Assembly (NCBI GenBank): GCA_029258815.1
Contig: JAPDJZ010000174.1
Coordinates: forward strand, 1-14,977
From: an archaeon
GTDB lineage: Archaea; Thermoproteota; Nitrososphaeria_A; Caldarchaeales; Wolframiiraptoraceae
Reading direction: 5' to 3'
DNA: 14,977 nt
Position 1 is the stretch's first letter; every line of letters begins with the position of its first letter. Under the pieces are notes generated by a model. It searched no databases, was not told the origin of the DNA, and worked only from the letters and a program-made list of their open reading frames with translations. Shown here piece by piece: positions 6,161 to 13,728 of the stretch. The translations under genes and the position numbers were made by a program.

Positions 6161-9100
6161 TCAGCCCCCGGATTTAGCGATGATCATCCTGAACTCCTTT
6201 CCCCCTATGTTCCAGGTCTTCTCGTAGGCCTTCTCGATACGCTTCTCCGCGCCTAAGGCTATCGTCAGGTTCTTCGCTCTAACCTCCTCCCTGATGTATT
6301 CCCTCACCTCGTCTAGGAGCTCTAGATCCTCCTCATCCGGGGCGATTATCACGGCGTCGATGTAGTCCGAGATCACGAGGTCGAGCTCCTTCCTCATAAC
6401 CTGAATCCTCCTGATGACTTCTCGAGCGAGCGATTGGGCTACGATGTCCCTCGTCTCCGAGAGGTCTATGTAGATGTCCGCGAACCTGCCGTCGATCTTA
6501 CCCAGATTCTCTGGAAGGGCCTCCTCGAAGGATAGGTCCTCCTCGGTTAGCTCCACGCTCCTCCCATCGGATAGGATCAGCTTTAGGCGCCCGCTCCTCT
6601 CAAGCTCGGATCTAACCCGATCCTCGCCGAGCATTCTAAGCCTCTCCTCAACCTCCCTTAAACCCGATCTAAGCCTCGGCCCCAGCCTCTCGTAAACGGG
6701 CTTCACCAAAACCTCAACCTCCTCGGGCTTCTCCCCTACGTCGAGTATCTTGAACTCGAGGGCGTTTACCTGAGATTTGATGAACTCCGCGAGCTTCTCC
6801 AGCGATTTCCTGTTCTTCGGGCTTTTCGGCGAGAGGATCAAAGACTTGACAGGCCATCTGAGCTTCCTACCGTGCTTCTGCCTTAGGGCTATAGCCTCCG
6901 AGACGGTGGCCCTCGCTATCTCCATATCGTCTTCGAGTTCCTCGTCCACGAACTCCGCGTCGGGCCTAGGCCACCTGCAGAGGTGGACGCTCTCCGGATC
7001 GTCTCCGAGCCTTAGGCTCTGGTATAGCTTCTCGGCCAGGTATGGGGTTACGGGCGCTAGGAGAAGGACGAGCCTCTTGAGAACGTAGTAGAGGGTCGCG
7101 TAGACCGCTAGCTTATCCCAGGTCTCCTCCTCGATCCAGACCCTCCTCCTGACGGCTCTCACGTATAGCCTGCTTAGGTCGTCCACTATGAAGTCTCTCA
7201 AAGCCCTCACGGCCGAGTGTATATCGTAGGTCTTGAGGCAGCTCGTAACCCGGCTCGTCAAGCCGTTAACCTTCGAGAGTATCCACCTATCCTCAGGCTT
7301 AAGATGCTTCTGAACGGATTCGACCCTAATTCTCTCGGGGTCGAATTTATCGAGTTCGAAGTAGGTTAAGGCGAAGGAGAAGACGTTCCAGAGTATGTTG
7401 AGCTCTTGGATCGTCTGCTCCACCTCCCGCTCGACGAAGTTCATGTTCTCCCACGGAGCCGACTTCGACGCGAGATAGAATCTCAGCGGATCGGCCCCAT
7501 ATCTCTCCATCACGTCCATGGCCCAGATGACGTTTCCGCGGCTCTTGCTCATCTTCCTGCCCTGAGCATCCATCACGTGGCCTTGGTTTAGGACGCTTCG
7601 ATATGGAGGCTCCCCGTAGAGTAGGGTAGAGGTGAAGAGCAGGGTGTAGAACCAGCCTCGGGTCTGATCTATCGCCTCGGTTATGAAGTCGTATGGAAAC
7701 AGCTTCTTGAAGAGATCCCTGTTCCTCAATCCGTCTATGCTCGCGGTGTGAGCCATCCCCGAGTCGAGCCAAGTATCCATCACGTATGGCTCGCGCTTCA
7801 TCCATCCGCCGCACTTCCCGCACCTGAACATCACCCGATCGACCCAAGGTCTCAGAAGCTTGATAACCTCCGGCTTAACCTCGGCCTCCTCGAGCTCCCT
7901 CTTACTCGAAACGACCTTAATCTCCCCACATCTCTCGCATCTCCAGATCGGGAGCGGGGTCCCCCAGATCTTGGTCCTAGTTATGCACCAGTCCTCGGCG
8001 TTCTCGAGCCAGTCCCCGAACCTATGCTCCCCAGCCCACCTAGGCTTCCAGAAGACCCTCCTATTACCCTCTATCATCAGCTTCTTAATCCTCTTCACGC
8101 TGAGGAACCACTGCCTGCTCGAGAGGTAGATTAGCGGGGACCCGCACCTCCAGCAGTGGGGATAATTATGCCTAACCTTATCGCGCTTCAGGAGGAGGCC
8201 CTTCTCCTCGAGATAGTCCATGACCAACTCGCCGACCTCCTTGAAGTATTTCCCAGCATATTCTCCGCCGGCCTCGGTGAAGTATCCGTTGGATCCGACC
8301 GGGTTGAAGATCGGGAGGCCGACCTTCACGCCCGCCTCGAAGTCCTCCGGGCCGTGAGCCGGGGCCGTGTGAACGCATCCGGTTCCCTCCTCCATCGTTA
8401 CGAAGTCGGCCGCGATTATGGTGTGGGCTGGGGGCTTATGCTCCCGATGGGCTGGAACCTTCTCGATCAGCGGGTGCTCGTATCTCAGACCGACGATTGC
8501 GGATCCCTCGAACCGATCGACCACCTCATAGCTCGTAACGTCTAGGGCTCCGAGGACAAGCGCCATAAGCTTCGAGGCGAGTATCCAATACTCGTTTCCG
8601 ACCCTGACCTTCACGTATTCCTCGTAGGGGTGGACGGCGACGGCCTCGTTGGCCACGAGGGTCCAGGGCGTGGTGGTCCAGATCACGATATACTGGCTTC
8701 CATCTCCCTCGAGCCTGAACTTCACGTAGATCGACGGGTCTTCAACCTCCTCGTATCCCTGGGCTACCTCGTGGCTGCTTAGCGGCGTCTCGCAGCGCGG
8801 GCAGAAGGGGACGACCCTATAGCTCTCCACGAGGTCTCCCTTCTCGTGAGCCTGCTTTATCAGCCACCAGACGTGCTCGATATACCTCTCATGCCTCGTC
8901 TGGTAGGCGTTGTCGTAGTCGAGCCAGACGGCCAGCCTCTCCGAAGCCCTCCTCCAGTGATCGATGTAGTAGTCTACGAGCCTGTTCGCCTCCTCGACGA
9001 ACCTCTCCATTCCGATCTTCTCGACGTCCTTCTTAGACTTCAGGCCCAGCCTCTTCTCGGTTTCAAGCTCCGTCGGAAGCCCCAGGCAATCCCATCCGCC

Positions 9101-9343
9101 CCTCCTCCAGACGTGCAGCCCGTTCATCCCCTGAAACCTGAGGATCACGTCCTTGTAGATTCTGCCGCGCGCATGGCCTACGTGCATGTAGCCGTTCACG
9201 GTGGGAGGCCCCTCTAGGAACGCGAAGGTCGGAGCCCCCTCATTCATCCTAAAGACCTTCTCGAGGATCCGGTTCTCGGCCCAGAATCTCGAGACCTCCC
9301 TCTCCACCTCGAGCGAATCGTATCTCGCACCTAAGCTAGGCAT
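6161..9343 (-). CDS. ileS: Isoleucyl-tRNA synthetase
   Basis: Charges tRNA-Ile with isoleucine and edits misactivated valine; class Ia synthetase. The 1060 residues are a typical archaeal/eukaryotic-type length. The HIGH motif appears as HVGH at 54-57 in GPPTVNGYMHVGHARG. The CP1 editing domain spans about 190-400, with WTTTPWTL and the conserved GTGCVHTAPAHGPEDF. The KMSKS loop is at 597-601 in GRKMSKSRGN. Metal-binding cysteine pairs are CPRC (181-184), CWRC (397-400), CERC (469-472) and CGKC (508-511). The anticodon-binding domain follows (WILSKVNGL), and a long C-terminal extension fills the rest. The start is ATG with GGGGGTG upstream. A 175-base gap with a TATA-like box and hairpins precedes it, and Rio2 follows after 17 bases. 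Nothing appears broken. Confidence 0.97.
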   Translation of the reverse strand: MPSLGARYDSLEVEREVSRFWAENRILEKVFRMNEGAPTFAFLEGPPTVNGYMHVGHARGRIYKDVILRFQGMNGLHVWRRGGWDCLGLPTELETEKRLGLKSKKDVEKIGMERFVEEANRLVDYYIDHWRRASERLAVWLDYDNAYQTRHERYIEHVWWLIKQAHEKGDLVESYRVVPFCPRCETPLSSHEVAQGYEEVEDPSIYVKFRLEGDGSQYIVIWTTTPWTLVANEAVAVHPYEEYVKVRVGNEYWILASKLMALVLGALDVTSYEVVDRFEGSAIVGLRYEHPLIEKVPAHREHKPPAHTIIAADFVTMEEGTGCVHTAPAHGPEDFEAGVKVGLPIFNPVGSNGYFTEAGGEYAGKYFKEVGELVMDYLEEKGLLLKRDKVRHNYPHCWRCGSPLIYLSSRQWFLSVKRIKKLMIEGNRRVFWKPRWAGEHRFGDWLENAEDWCITRTKIWGTPLPIWRCERCGEIKVVSSKRELEEAEVKPEVIKLLRPWVDRVMFRCGKCGGWMKREPYVMDTWLDSGMAHTASIDGLRNRDLFKKLFPYDFITEAIDQTRGWFYTLLFTSTLLYGEPPYRSVLNQGHVMDAQGRKMSKSRGNVIWAMDVMERYGADPLRFYLASKSAPWENMNFVEREVEQTIQELNILWNVFSFALTYFELDKFDPERIRVESVQKHLKPEDRWILSKVNGLTSRVTSCLKTYDIHSAVRALRDFIVDDLSRLYVRAVRRRVWIEEETWDKLAVYATLYYVLKRLVLLLAPVTPYLAEKLYQSLRLGDDPESVHLCRWPRPDAEFVDEELEDDMEIARATVSEAIALRQKHGRKLRWPVKSLILSPKSPKNRKSLEKLAEFIKSQVNALEFKILDVGEKPEEVEVLVKPVYERLGPRLRSGLREVEERLRMLGEDRVRSELERSGRLKLILSDGRSVELTEEDLSFEEALPENLGKIDGRFADIYIDLSETRDIVAQSLAREVIRRIQVMRKELDLVISDYIDAVIIAPDEEDLELLDEVREYIREEVRAKNLTIALGAEKRIEKAYEKTWNIGGKEFRMIIAKSGG

Positions 9344-9376
9344 CGACCTACACCCCCAAGGCTAGGACTAGATAAG

Positions 9377-9414
9377 GCCTCGATAAGAGGCGTGGAGGCC
9401 TCCAGCCGGGAGGC
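9377..9414 (-). promoter_or_regulatory. Tandem, mutually competing hairpins in the IleRS leader
   Basis: Two GC-rich inverted repeats lie before ileS: a 5-bp stem at 9377-9381/9387-9391 and a 6-bp stem at 9398-9403/9409-9414, each with a 5-base loop. The arms share GCCTC/GAGGC sequence, so alternative pairings exist, including the palindrome GGAGGCCTCC at 9394-9403. If transcription starts from the TATA-like box at 9471-9478 they lie in the leader RNA. A regulatory role is inference. Confidence 0.35.
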
Positions 9415-9470
9415 TATAGAATTTGGTATGCCATCGCCTCCTCTTCCCGGTCAAGTGGGGGTGATTGGGA

Positions 9471-9478
9471 AATTTAAA
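9471..9478 (-). promoter_or_regulatory. TATA-like box for the IleRS transcript
   Basis: The minus strand reads TTTAAATT, the most AT-rich spot in the 175-base gap between the deacetylase-family gene and ileS. It predicts a start near 9448 and a leader of about 105 bases. A weaker CTTATCTA at 9369-9376 would instead give an almost leaderless message. Confidence 0.4.
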
Positions 9479-9518
9479 TCCATCTAGGTCTAGGCGGGTT
9501 ATGCGCGTCCCGGCCGCC

Positions 9519-10268
9519 TCAGCCCAGCCCCTCGACGAATGCCATCACGTTTCTCCCGAGAACCCTATGATTATAACCTCCCTCGAGCACGGCGTATCTC
9601 CTGCCCCGGCACCTCTCCTCCGAAAACTCCCTGATTATCTCGGCGGCAACCCTGTAGTCGTCCGTCTCGAGCATCCCTCCCCAATCCTCCCTATGCCTAT
9701 CGAATCCGGCTGAAACCGCTACGATGTCGCATTCTCCGATCGACTTCAGGAACCTTGAGAGGTCTTCGAGGAACACCTCCCCCGGCCCGTGGGCTACGTG
9801 GTGATAGGCCACGTCAGGGTTTCCGGCGAAGATCCCGGCAGTCCCATCTCCGTAGTGGAGATCTATATCGACTATCACGGCCCTCCTAATCCTCCCAGCG
9901 GCTCTAAGCCTCTCAACCGAGATCGCGACGTTATTGAAGTAACAAAAGCCCCAGCAGCTATCCCTACCAGCGTGATGCCCCGGAGGCCGGATCAAGGCGA
10001 AGGCCGGAACGCCGCTCATCGCCAGCTCCGAAGCCTTTATCGCCCCGCCGGCAGCGAGCAACGCGACCTCGTAAACCCTTCCAAGCCCCTTAACGTATTC
10101 GAGATGATCCTCATCATGGACTAGAAGTATATCCTCCTCGCTCGCGGGCTCGGGCTCCACGAACTCGTATCCCTCGAGCTCCCTAAGGATAGACTCGATC
10201 CTACCCGGAGCAGCGGCCGGGTCGGAGGAATACACCTCACAGTAGCCCCTATGGAAGACCACCTTCAT
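9519..10268 (-). CDS. Histone deacetylase / acetylpolyamine amidohydrolase family protein
   Basis: Zinc-dependent deacylase of the arginase/deacetylase fold. Archaeal members may act on acetyl-lysine or acetylpolyamines, and the substrate here is unknown. The 249 residues show RPPGHHAG (catalytic H98, H99), DIDLHYGDGT (zinc ligands D136 and H138), SAGFDRH (zinc ligand D190) and GGYNH (Y232). The full catalytic set is present, but the protein is short compared with typical members of 300 or more residues. The open frame extends upstream to 10382, but those residues run into the neighbouring gene and lack family similarity. The ATG at 10268 gives the normal MKVVFHRGY-type N-terminus and sits 17 bases after the preceding stop. 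It is the third gene after trmO and the pilin-like gene. Ends TGA. Confidence 0.92.
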   Translation of the reverse strand: MKVVFHRGYCEVYSSDPAAAPGRIESILRELEGYEFVEPEPASEEDILLVHDEDHLEYVKGLGRVYEVALLAAGGAIKASELAMSGVPAFALIRPPGHHAGRDSCWGFCYFNNVAISVERLRAAGRIRRAVIVDIDLHYGDGTAGIFAGNPDVAYHHVAHGPGEVFLEDLSRFLKSIGECDIVAVSAGFDRHREDWGGMLETDDYRVAAEIIREFSEERCRGRRYAVLEGGYNHRVLGRNVMAFVEGLG

Positions 10269-10285
10269 CGGAGTGATAATGCGGC

Positions 10286-10648
10286 CTAGTCGAATTTTAT
10301 AATCTCCTCCTCCACGCACTCGACGATTTTCTTGTATTCTCCGGCCTGAACAACGTATAGGCCGCTCCCGCCCACCGCGCACAGCTCCTCGGATCCAGCC
10401 CGGATCCTATCGAACGAGCACAGCCTTATCGACCTGTTATCGAGGACCTCGAGGTTCTCTAGATCTTGATTGGCGTGGATTATCACCGCGTTATAGCGGC
10501 AATAGGCGTGGAAGGGAGGGGGAGGCGACGGGGGTGGGACGCGCTGCAGGAAGGTTATGTAGAAGTGGACCGCGATCCCGGCTATCACCAATAGCGCGAC
10601 CCCGATCATAAGTATTCCTATCTTCGATATGTCGCTGAGGGCTTTCAT
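10286..10648 (-). CDS. Small pilin-like or membrane-anchored extracellular protein, function unknown
   Basis: I do not recognise a named family. The 120 residues begin MKALSDISK, then one strongly hydrophobic segment at about 10-33, a proline-rich hinge (PPPSPPPP) and a C-terminal domain of about 75 residues. That domain has four cysteines (near C50, LCSF, ELCAV, VECV) and appears to be mostly beta. A short basic N-terminus with KA before a hydrophobic helix resembles archaeal class III (type IV pilin-like) signals, with possible cleavage after A3. A plain N-terminal anchor is equally possible. The cysteines could form disulfides outside the cell. The ATG start is supported by GAGGT at the end of trmO, 7 bases upstream. 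Gaps are 5 bases to trmO and 17 to the deacetylase-family gene, so co-expression is very likely. Confidence 0.8.
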   Translation of the reverse strand: MKALSDISKIGILMIGVALLVIAGIAVHFYITFLQRVPPPSPPPPFHAYCRYNAVIIHANQDLENLEVLDNRSIRLCSFDRIRAGSEELCAVGGSGLYVVQAGEYKKIVECVEEEIIKFD

Positions 10649-10653
10649 CGCTC

Positions 10654-11151
10654 CTACCTCTTGACGAATCTTCCATCATCTCTCGCGCGTCGGAGCTTAT
10701 AAACTGCCCTCTCGAGCCAGCCGATCCTATCAGCCTCGAAGACGTCGAAATTCGGCACGTATGGCTTTATGTCGAGTAGCGGGGTTCCATCGACCACGTC
10801 TATGTTCTCGACGATGATTCTGCCGCGGTCCATCCCAACCAGCTTAACCACCGAGAGGCCTATGGGGTTTGGGCGCGCCGGCGCCCGGGTTGCGAAAACC
10901 CCTCTAAGCTCGTCGTCCATGTACGGCTTAACGAGCAGCTTATAGCCTTTGACTAGGTGGAAGTGATAGAGCAGGATTACGTGGGAGAATCCTTCGAGGT
11001 CTTTCAGCCCCTCCGCGTACTCCGGATAAACCTCGACAACCCCCCTAGCCCCCTCAGCCGCCCTAGGCTGGATCGGGGTTCCGCGAACGTCCTTAAAGGG
11101 CGAGTGAATAACCCCTATCGGCCGATATTCTATGACGATGTCCCTCGGCAT
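10654..11151 (-). CDS. trmO: TrmO-family tRNA (t6A37-N6) methyltransferase
   Basis: TrmO (formerly YaeB/TsaA, UPF0066) uses SAM to methylate threonylcarbamoyladenosine at position 37 of certain tRNAs; it has an unusual beta-barrel fold. The 165 residues contain IGVIHSPF near the N-terminus, IQPRAA (27-32), GFSHVILLYHFH (54-65), the signature GVFATRAPARPNPIGLS (84-100) and DVVDGTPLLDIKPYVP (118-133). This is the compact archaeal size, lacking the C-terminal domain of the E. coli protein. The start is ATG, with a TATA-like CTAAATAG about 37 bases upstream, so the leader would be about 10 bases. It is the first gene of a three-gene minus-strand group and is divergent from DNA ligase across 166 bases. 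Methylation of t6A in this organism is inferred from the family. Confidence 0.93.
   Translation of the reverse strand: MPRDIVIEYRPIGVIHSPFKDVRGTPIQPRAAEGARGVVEVYPEYAEGLKDLEGFSHVILLYHFHLVKGYKLLVKPYMDDELRGVFATRAPARPNPIGLSVVKLVGMDRGRIIVENIDVVDGTPLLDIKPYVPNFDVFEADRIGWLERAVYKLRRARDDGRFVKR
10656..10660 (-). promoter_or_regulatory. Shine-Dalgarno site for the pilin-like gene
   Basis: The minus strand reads GAGGT, overlapping the trmO stop codon, 7 bases before the ATG at 10648. It supports that start and suggests coupled translation. Confidence 0.55.
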
Positions 11152-11184
11152 AGCCTATTCTTGGTAAAATCCTTGCAAGCTATT

Positions 11185-11192
11185 CTATTTAG
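11185..11192 (-). promoter_or_regulatory. TATA-like box for trmO
   Basis: The minus strand reads CTAAATAG, centred about 37 bases before the trmO ATG, in an AT-rich patch of the divergent trmO/ligase region. Sequence match only. Confidence 0.4.
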
Positions 11193-11277
11193 GTGTGATC
11201 GGGGGAATGGGGCGGATATTCTCCCGCGTTCCCGGGATATAGCCCCGGGCGATCTTAAGTCCGGAGAGCCGGCAACC

Positions 11278-11285
11278 CTTAATTA
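11278..11285 (+). promoter_or_regulatory. TATA-like box for DNA ligase
   Basis: CTTAATTA is centred about 36 bases before the ligase ATG, predicting a leader of about 10 bases. GGAGGGG at 11309-11315 lies only 2 bases before the ATG, too close for a normal ribosome-binding site, so a short-leader start is more likely. Confidence 0.45.
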
Positions 11286-11317
11286 GGCGGCGGTAGAGAA
11301 TTCAAAATGGAGGGGAA

Positions 11318-13084
11318 ATGCTCTTCTCCGAGCTCGTTGAATTCTATGAGAAGATCGAGGCGATTAGCGGCAGGATAGAGATGACGAACCTGCTGGTGGA
11401 GCTTCTCAGGAAAACTCCCCCGGAAATAATAGATAAGGTAGTATACCTGACGCTCGGCGAAGTCTACCCGCCCTTCGTGGGCCTCGAGCTCGGGGTCGCG
11501 GATAGGCTCGCCCTAAGAGCCGTTAAGCTGGCCTCCGGAGCGAGCGAGAAGGAGGTCGATCAGGCGTACAAGCAGCTCGGGGACGTGGGGCTCGCAGGAG
11601 AGCGGATGCTAGCCAAGCGAAGCCAAGCGACCCTATTCGTTCAAGAGCTTACGGTCGAGGACGTATACTCGGCCCTCGAGCGGATCGCCCGGGAGACCGG
11701 GGAGGGGTCCATGGAGACCAAGGTTCAGATCCTAAGCGGCTTACTCGCCTCAGCCCAGCCGAGGGAGGCAAAATACATCCTCAGGATAGTTACGGGCAAG
11801 ATGAGGCTCGGCGTCGCCGACATGACCATCCTAGACGCTCTCTCCATCCTCTACGGCGGGGGTAAGGAGACCCGGGAGCTCTTCGAGAGGGCCTACAACA
11901 TAACATCCGACATAGGCTTCGTCGCTAAGACCGCGGCCCTCGAAGGGGTCGAGGGATTGAAGAAGATCAGGATAACGGTCGGAAGGCCGATAAGGCCCAT
12001 GCTAGCCGAGAGGCTTAGCTCGGCCGAGGAGATACTCCAGAAGCTCGGAGGAAAATGCCTAGCCGAATACAAGTACGACGGCGAGAGGCAGCAAATACAC
12101 AAGAGAGCCGACGAGGTGGTAATCTTCTCGAGAAGGCTCGAGAACATCACCTCCCAGTATCCGGACGTCGTCGAGCTCGTGAGGAAGCACGTGAAGGCCG
12201 ATGAGGCGATCCTAGAATGCGAGTGCGTAGCGATAGACCCGGACACGGGGGATATGCTGCCCTTCCAGGAGCTCATGCACCGGAAGAGGAAGCACGACGT
12301 CCACAAGGCGGTGGAGCAGTATCCGGTTAGGCTGCACTTCTTCGACCTACTCTACCACAACGGAAGGGACTTAACCTTGGAGCCGATAGAAGAGCGCAGG
12401 AGGGCCCTCGAATCGATAATAGAGGAGACTGACCGGGTTAAGCTCAGCAGGGCGATCTTCACCAGCGACCCGAGGGAGCTCGAAAAGTTCTTCCACGAGG
12501 CGATCGAGAACGGGTGCGAGGGCCTAGTCGTGAAGGCGGTCGGAGAGGAGGCGATCTACCGAGCCGGGGCGAGAGGCTGGCTCTGGATCAAGCTAAAGCG
12601 GAGCTATAAGAGCGAGATGATGGACACCGTCGACCTAGTCGTGGTCGGGGCATTCCACGGAAGGGGTAAGCGGGGCGGAACCTACGGCGCCCTCCTAATG
12701 GCCGCGTACAACAAGGAGAAGGACGTATTCCAATCCGTCTGCAAGGTCGGAAGCGGGTTCACCGACGAGGACCTCCAGAAGCTTCCAGAGATGCTGGAAC
12801 CCTACAAGATACCGCATAAGCACGCCCGGGTAGAGTCCGGGATGGAGGCCGACATCTGGTTCGAGCCCAGGCTCGTCCTAGAGATAATAGGAGACGAGAT
12901 AACGATAAGCCCGATCCACCGAGCCGGCTGGGGAGCTGTAAAGGAGGGGTTCGGCCTGGCGATAAGATTCCCGAGGTTCACGGGAAGATACAGGCTCGAT
13001 AAAGCCCCCGAGGACGCGACGACGACGGACGAGATACTCGAGATGTATAGGAGGCAGCTGAAGAAGATCGCCGAAGCCGCGTAG
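11318..13084 (+). CDS. lig: ATP-dependent DNA ligase
   Basis: Seals nicks in replication and repair; the archaeal/eukaryotic Lig1-like type. The 588 residues cover the N-terminal DNA-binding domain (about 1-220), the adenylation domain and the C-terminal OB fold. The AMP-accepting lysine is K252 in EYKYDGER (motif I). Motif III is SRRLENIT (271-278). The metal/ATP glutamate is E302 in ILECECVAID, where the commonly seen glycine is cysteine (C301). Motif IV is GLVVKAV and motif V is WIKLKRSY. The end FPRFTGRYRLDKAPEDATTTDEILEMY is typical, and the protein stops soon after it, without the tail of some Sulfolobus enzymes. The ATG start matches the family N-terminus. It is transcribed alone, convergent with the OsmC gene across 18 bases. 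Confidence 0.97.
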   Translation: MLFSELVEFYEKIEAISGRIEMTNLLVELLRKTPPEIIDKVVYLTLGEVYPPFVGLELGVADRLALRAVKLASGASEKEVDQAYKQLGDVGLAGERMLAKRSQATLFVQELTVEDVYSALERIARETGEGSMETKVQILSGLLASAQPREAKYILRIVTGKMRLGVADMTILDALSILYGGGKETRELFERAYNITSDIGFVAKTAALEGVEGLKKIRITVGRPIRPMLAERLSSAEEILQKLGGKCLAEYKYDGERQQIHKRADEVVIFSRRLENITSQYPDVVELVRKHVKADEAILECECVAIDPDTGDMLPFQELMHRKRKHDVHKAVEQYPVRLHFFDLLYHNGRDLTLEPIEERRRALESIIEETDRVKLSRAIFTSDPRELEKFFHEAIENGCEGLVVKAVGEEAIYRAGARGWLWIKLKRSYKSEMMDTVDLVVVGAFHGRGKRGGTYGALLMAAYNKEKDVFQSVCKVGSGFTDEDLQKLPEMLEPYKIPHKHARVESGMEADIWFEPRLVLEIIGDEITISPIHRAGWGAVKEGFGLAIRFPRFTGRYRLDKAPEDATTTDEILEMYRRQLKKIAEAA

Positions 13085-13102
13085 AAGAGCCGGAGCCCTC
13101 CC

Positions 13103-13624
13103 TTAACGGATGAGGCTTATCTCGAGGCCGATAGGCCGGAAGACCGGGCACTTCAGCTTAGCATCTTCGAGGAGGGCCAGCGCCTCCTCCTCGGGAAGCT
13201 CGGGCTCGAGCTTAACCCTCAGGCTTATCCTAACCGGGTTCTCCACCTCAGAACCGCTCAGCGCGGAGTGGTTTATCTCGGCATCCGCCTCGACAAGCGC
13301 TTTCTCGAACTTAAGCCCACTCCGAGAAGCTATTATCATGAGATATGAGAGGAAGCAGGCGGCGATAGCGTGGAGGAAGTATTGCGCCGGGGAAGGCCTA
13401 ACCCCGCGTCCTCCTAGAGAGCTGGGCAGCTCGGACTCGAGTATGAGCGAGTATCGCTCGGCCGAGATCTCCGCGTACATCTGAGGTTTAACCTTCTCGA
13501 AAGCCCAGTGTAGGGCGAGGTTTACCTTCTCAACGCCCTTCGATGGATCCCGAGAAACCTCCTCCTCGAAGCTCTTAAGCCTAGCTAGATCTAGGTTATT
13601 CAATCGCTCGGCCTCGCCGCTCAT
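13103..13624 (-). CDS. OsmC/Ohr-family protein
   Basis: OsmC/Ohr proteins are small thiol peroxidases that act against organic hydroperoxides; many archaeal members are uncharacterised. The 173 residues have the family core: PSPAQYFLHAIAACFLSYLM with the first cysteine at C90, and LKCPVFR with the second at C159. The reactive pair is therefore intact. The N-terminal 35 residues are charged and poorly conserved, possibly an extension. ATG start, TAA stop. No ribosome-binding site is visible; a TATA-like TCTAAAAG about 35 bases upstream suggests a short leader. It is divergent from the solute-binding protein and convergent with DNA ligase, so it is probably a single-gene transcript. The exact substrate is unknown. 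Confidence 0.9.
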   Translation of the reverse strand: MSGEAERLNNLDLARLKSFEEEVSRDPSKGVEKVNLALHWAFEKVKPQMYAEISAERYSLILESELPSSLGGRGVRPSPAQYFLHAIAACFLSYLMIIASRSGLKFEKALVEADAEINHSALSGSEVENPVRISLRVKLEPELPEEEALALLEDAKLKCPVFRPIGLEISLIR

Positions 13625-13655
13625 AGCAGCGACAAGAGTCCTCGGACAAAATCTA

Positions 13656-13663
13656 CTTTTAGA
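13656..13663 (-). promoter_or_regulatory. TATA-like box for the OsmC-family gene
   Basis: The minus strand reads TCTAAAAG, centred about 35 bases before the ATG at 13624. It lies in the 104-base divergent gap shared with the solute-binding protein promoter. Confidence 0.4.
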
Positions 13664-13699
13664 CCTTACGTAATCTAAATGTTAAGCCCGAGCAACCCT

Positions 13700-13707
13700 T
13701 ATATAAT
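13700..13707 (+). promoter_or_regulatory. TATA box for the solute-binding protein
   Basis: TATATAAT-like sequence (CCTTATATAATTC context) is centred about 25 bases before the ATG at 13729. That places the predicted transcription start on the ATG itself. It is the best TATA match in the window and supports a leaderless message starting there, not at the in-frame ATG at 13744. Confidence 0.65.
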
Positions 13708-13728
13708 TCTAATCACCTTGATAATTGC

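Noticed and set aside
7347..7847. Long open frame (166 codons) on the minus strand inside IleRS
   Set aside because: It overlaps the KMSKS-containing part of IleRS in another frame and its protein is Arg/Gly-rich with no motif; a high-GC shadow.
7748..8545. Plus-strand open frames of 128 and 129 codons antisense to IleRS
   Set aside because: They oppose strongly conserved IleRS sequence, have no motif or credible start signal, and follow from GC-rich codon bias.
9344..9518. tRNA or snoRNA-like gene in the gap before IleRS
   Set aside because: No cloverleaf with TTC loop and acceptor stem and no C/D box pair could be assembled; the hairpins are too short and are better read as leader structure.
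10269..10382. N-terminal extension of the deacetylase-family gene to 10382
   Set aside because: The 38 extra residues overlap the pilin-like gene, are basic and unlike the family, while the ATG at 10268 gives the expected N-terminus.
11231..11249. CCCGGG...CCCGGG hairpin between trmO and ligase
   Set aside because: A 6-bp stem made of two self-palindromic sites in GC-rich DNA is not convincing, has no T-run, and lies between divergent genes where no terminator is needed.
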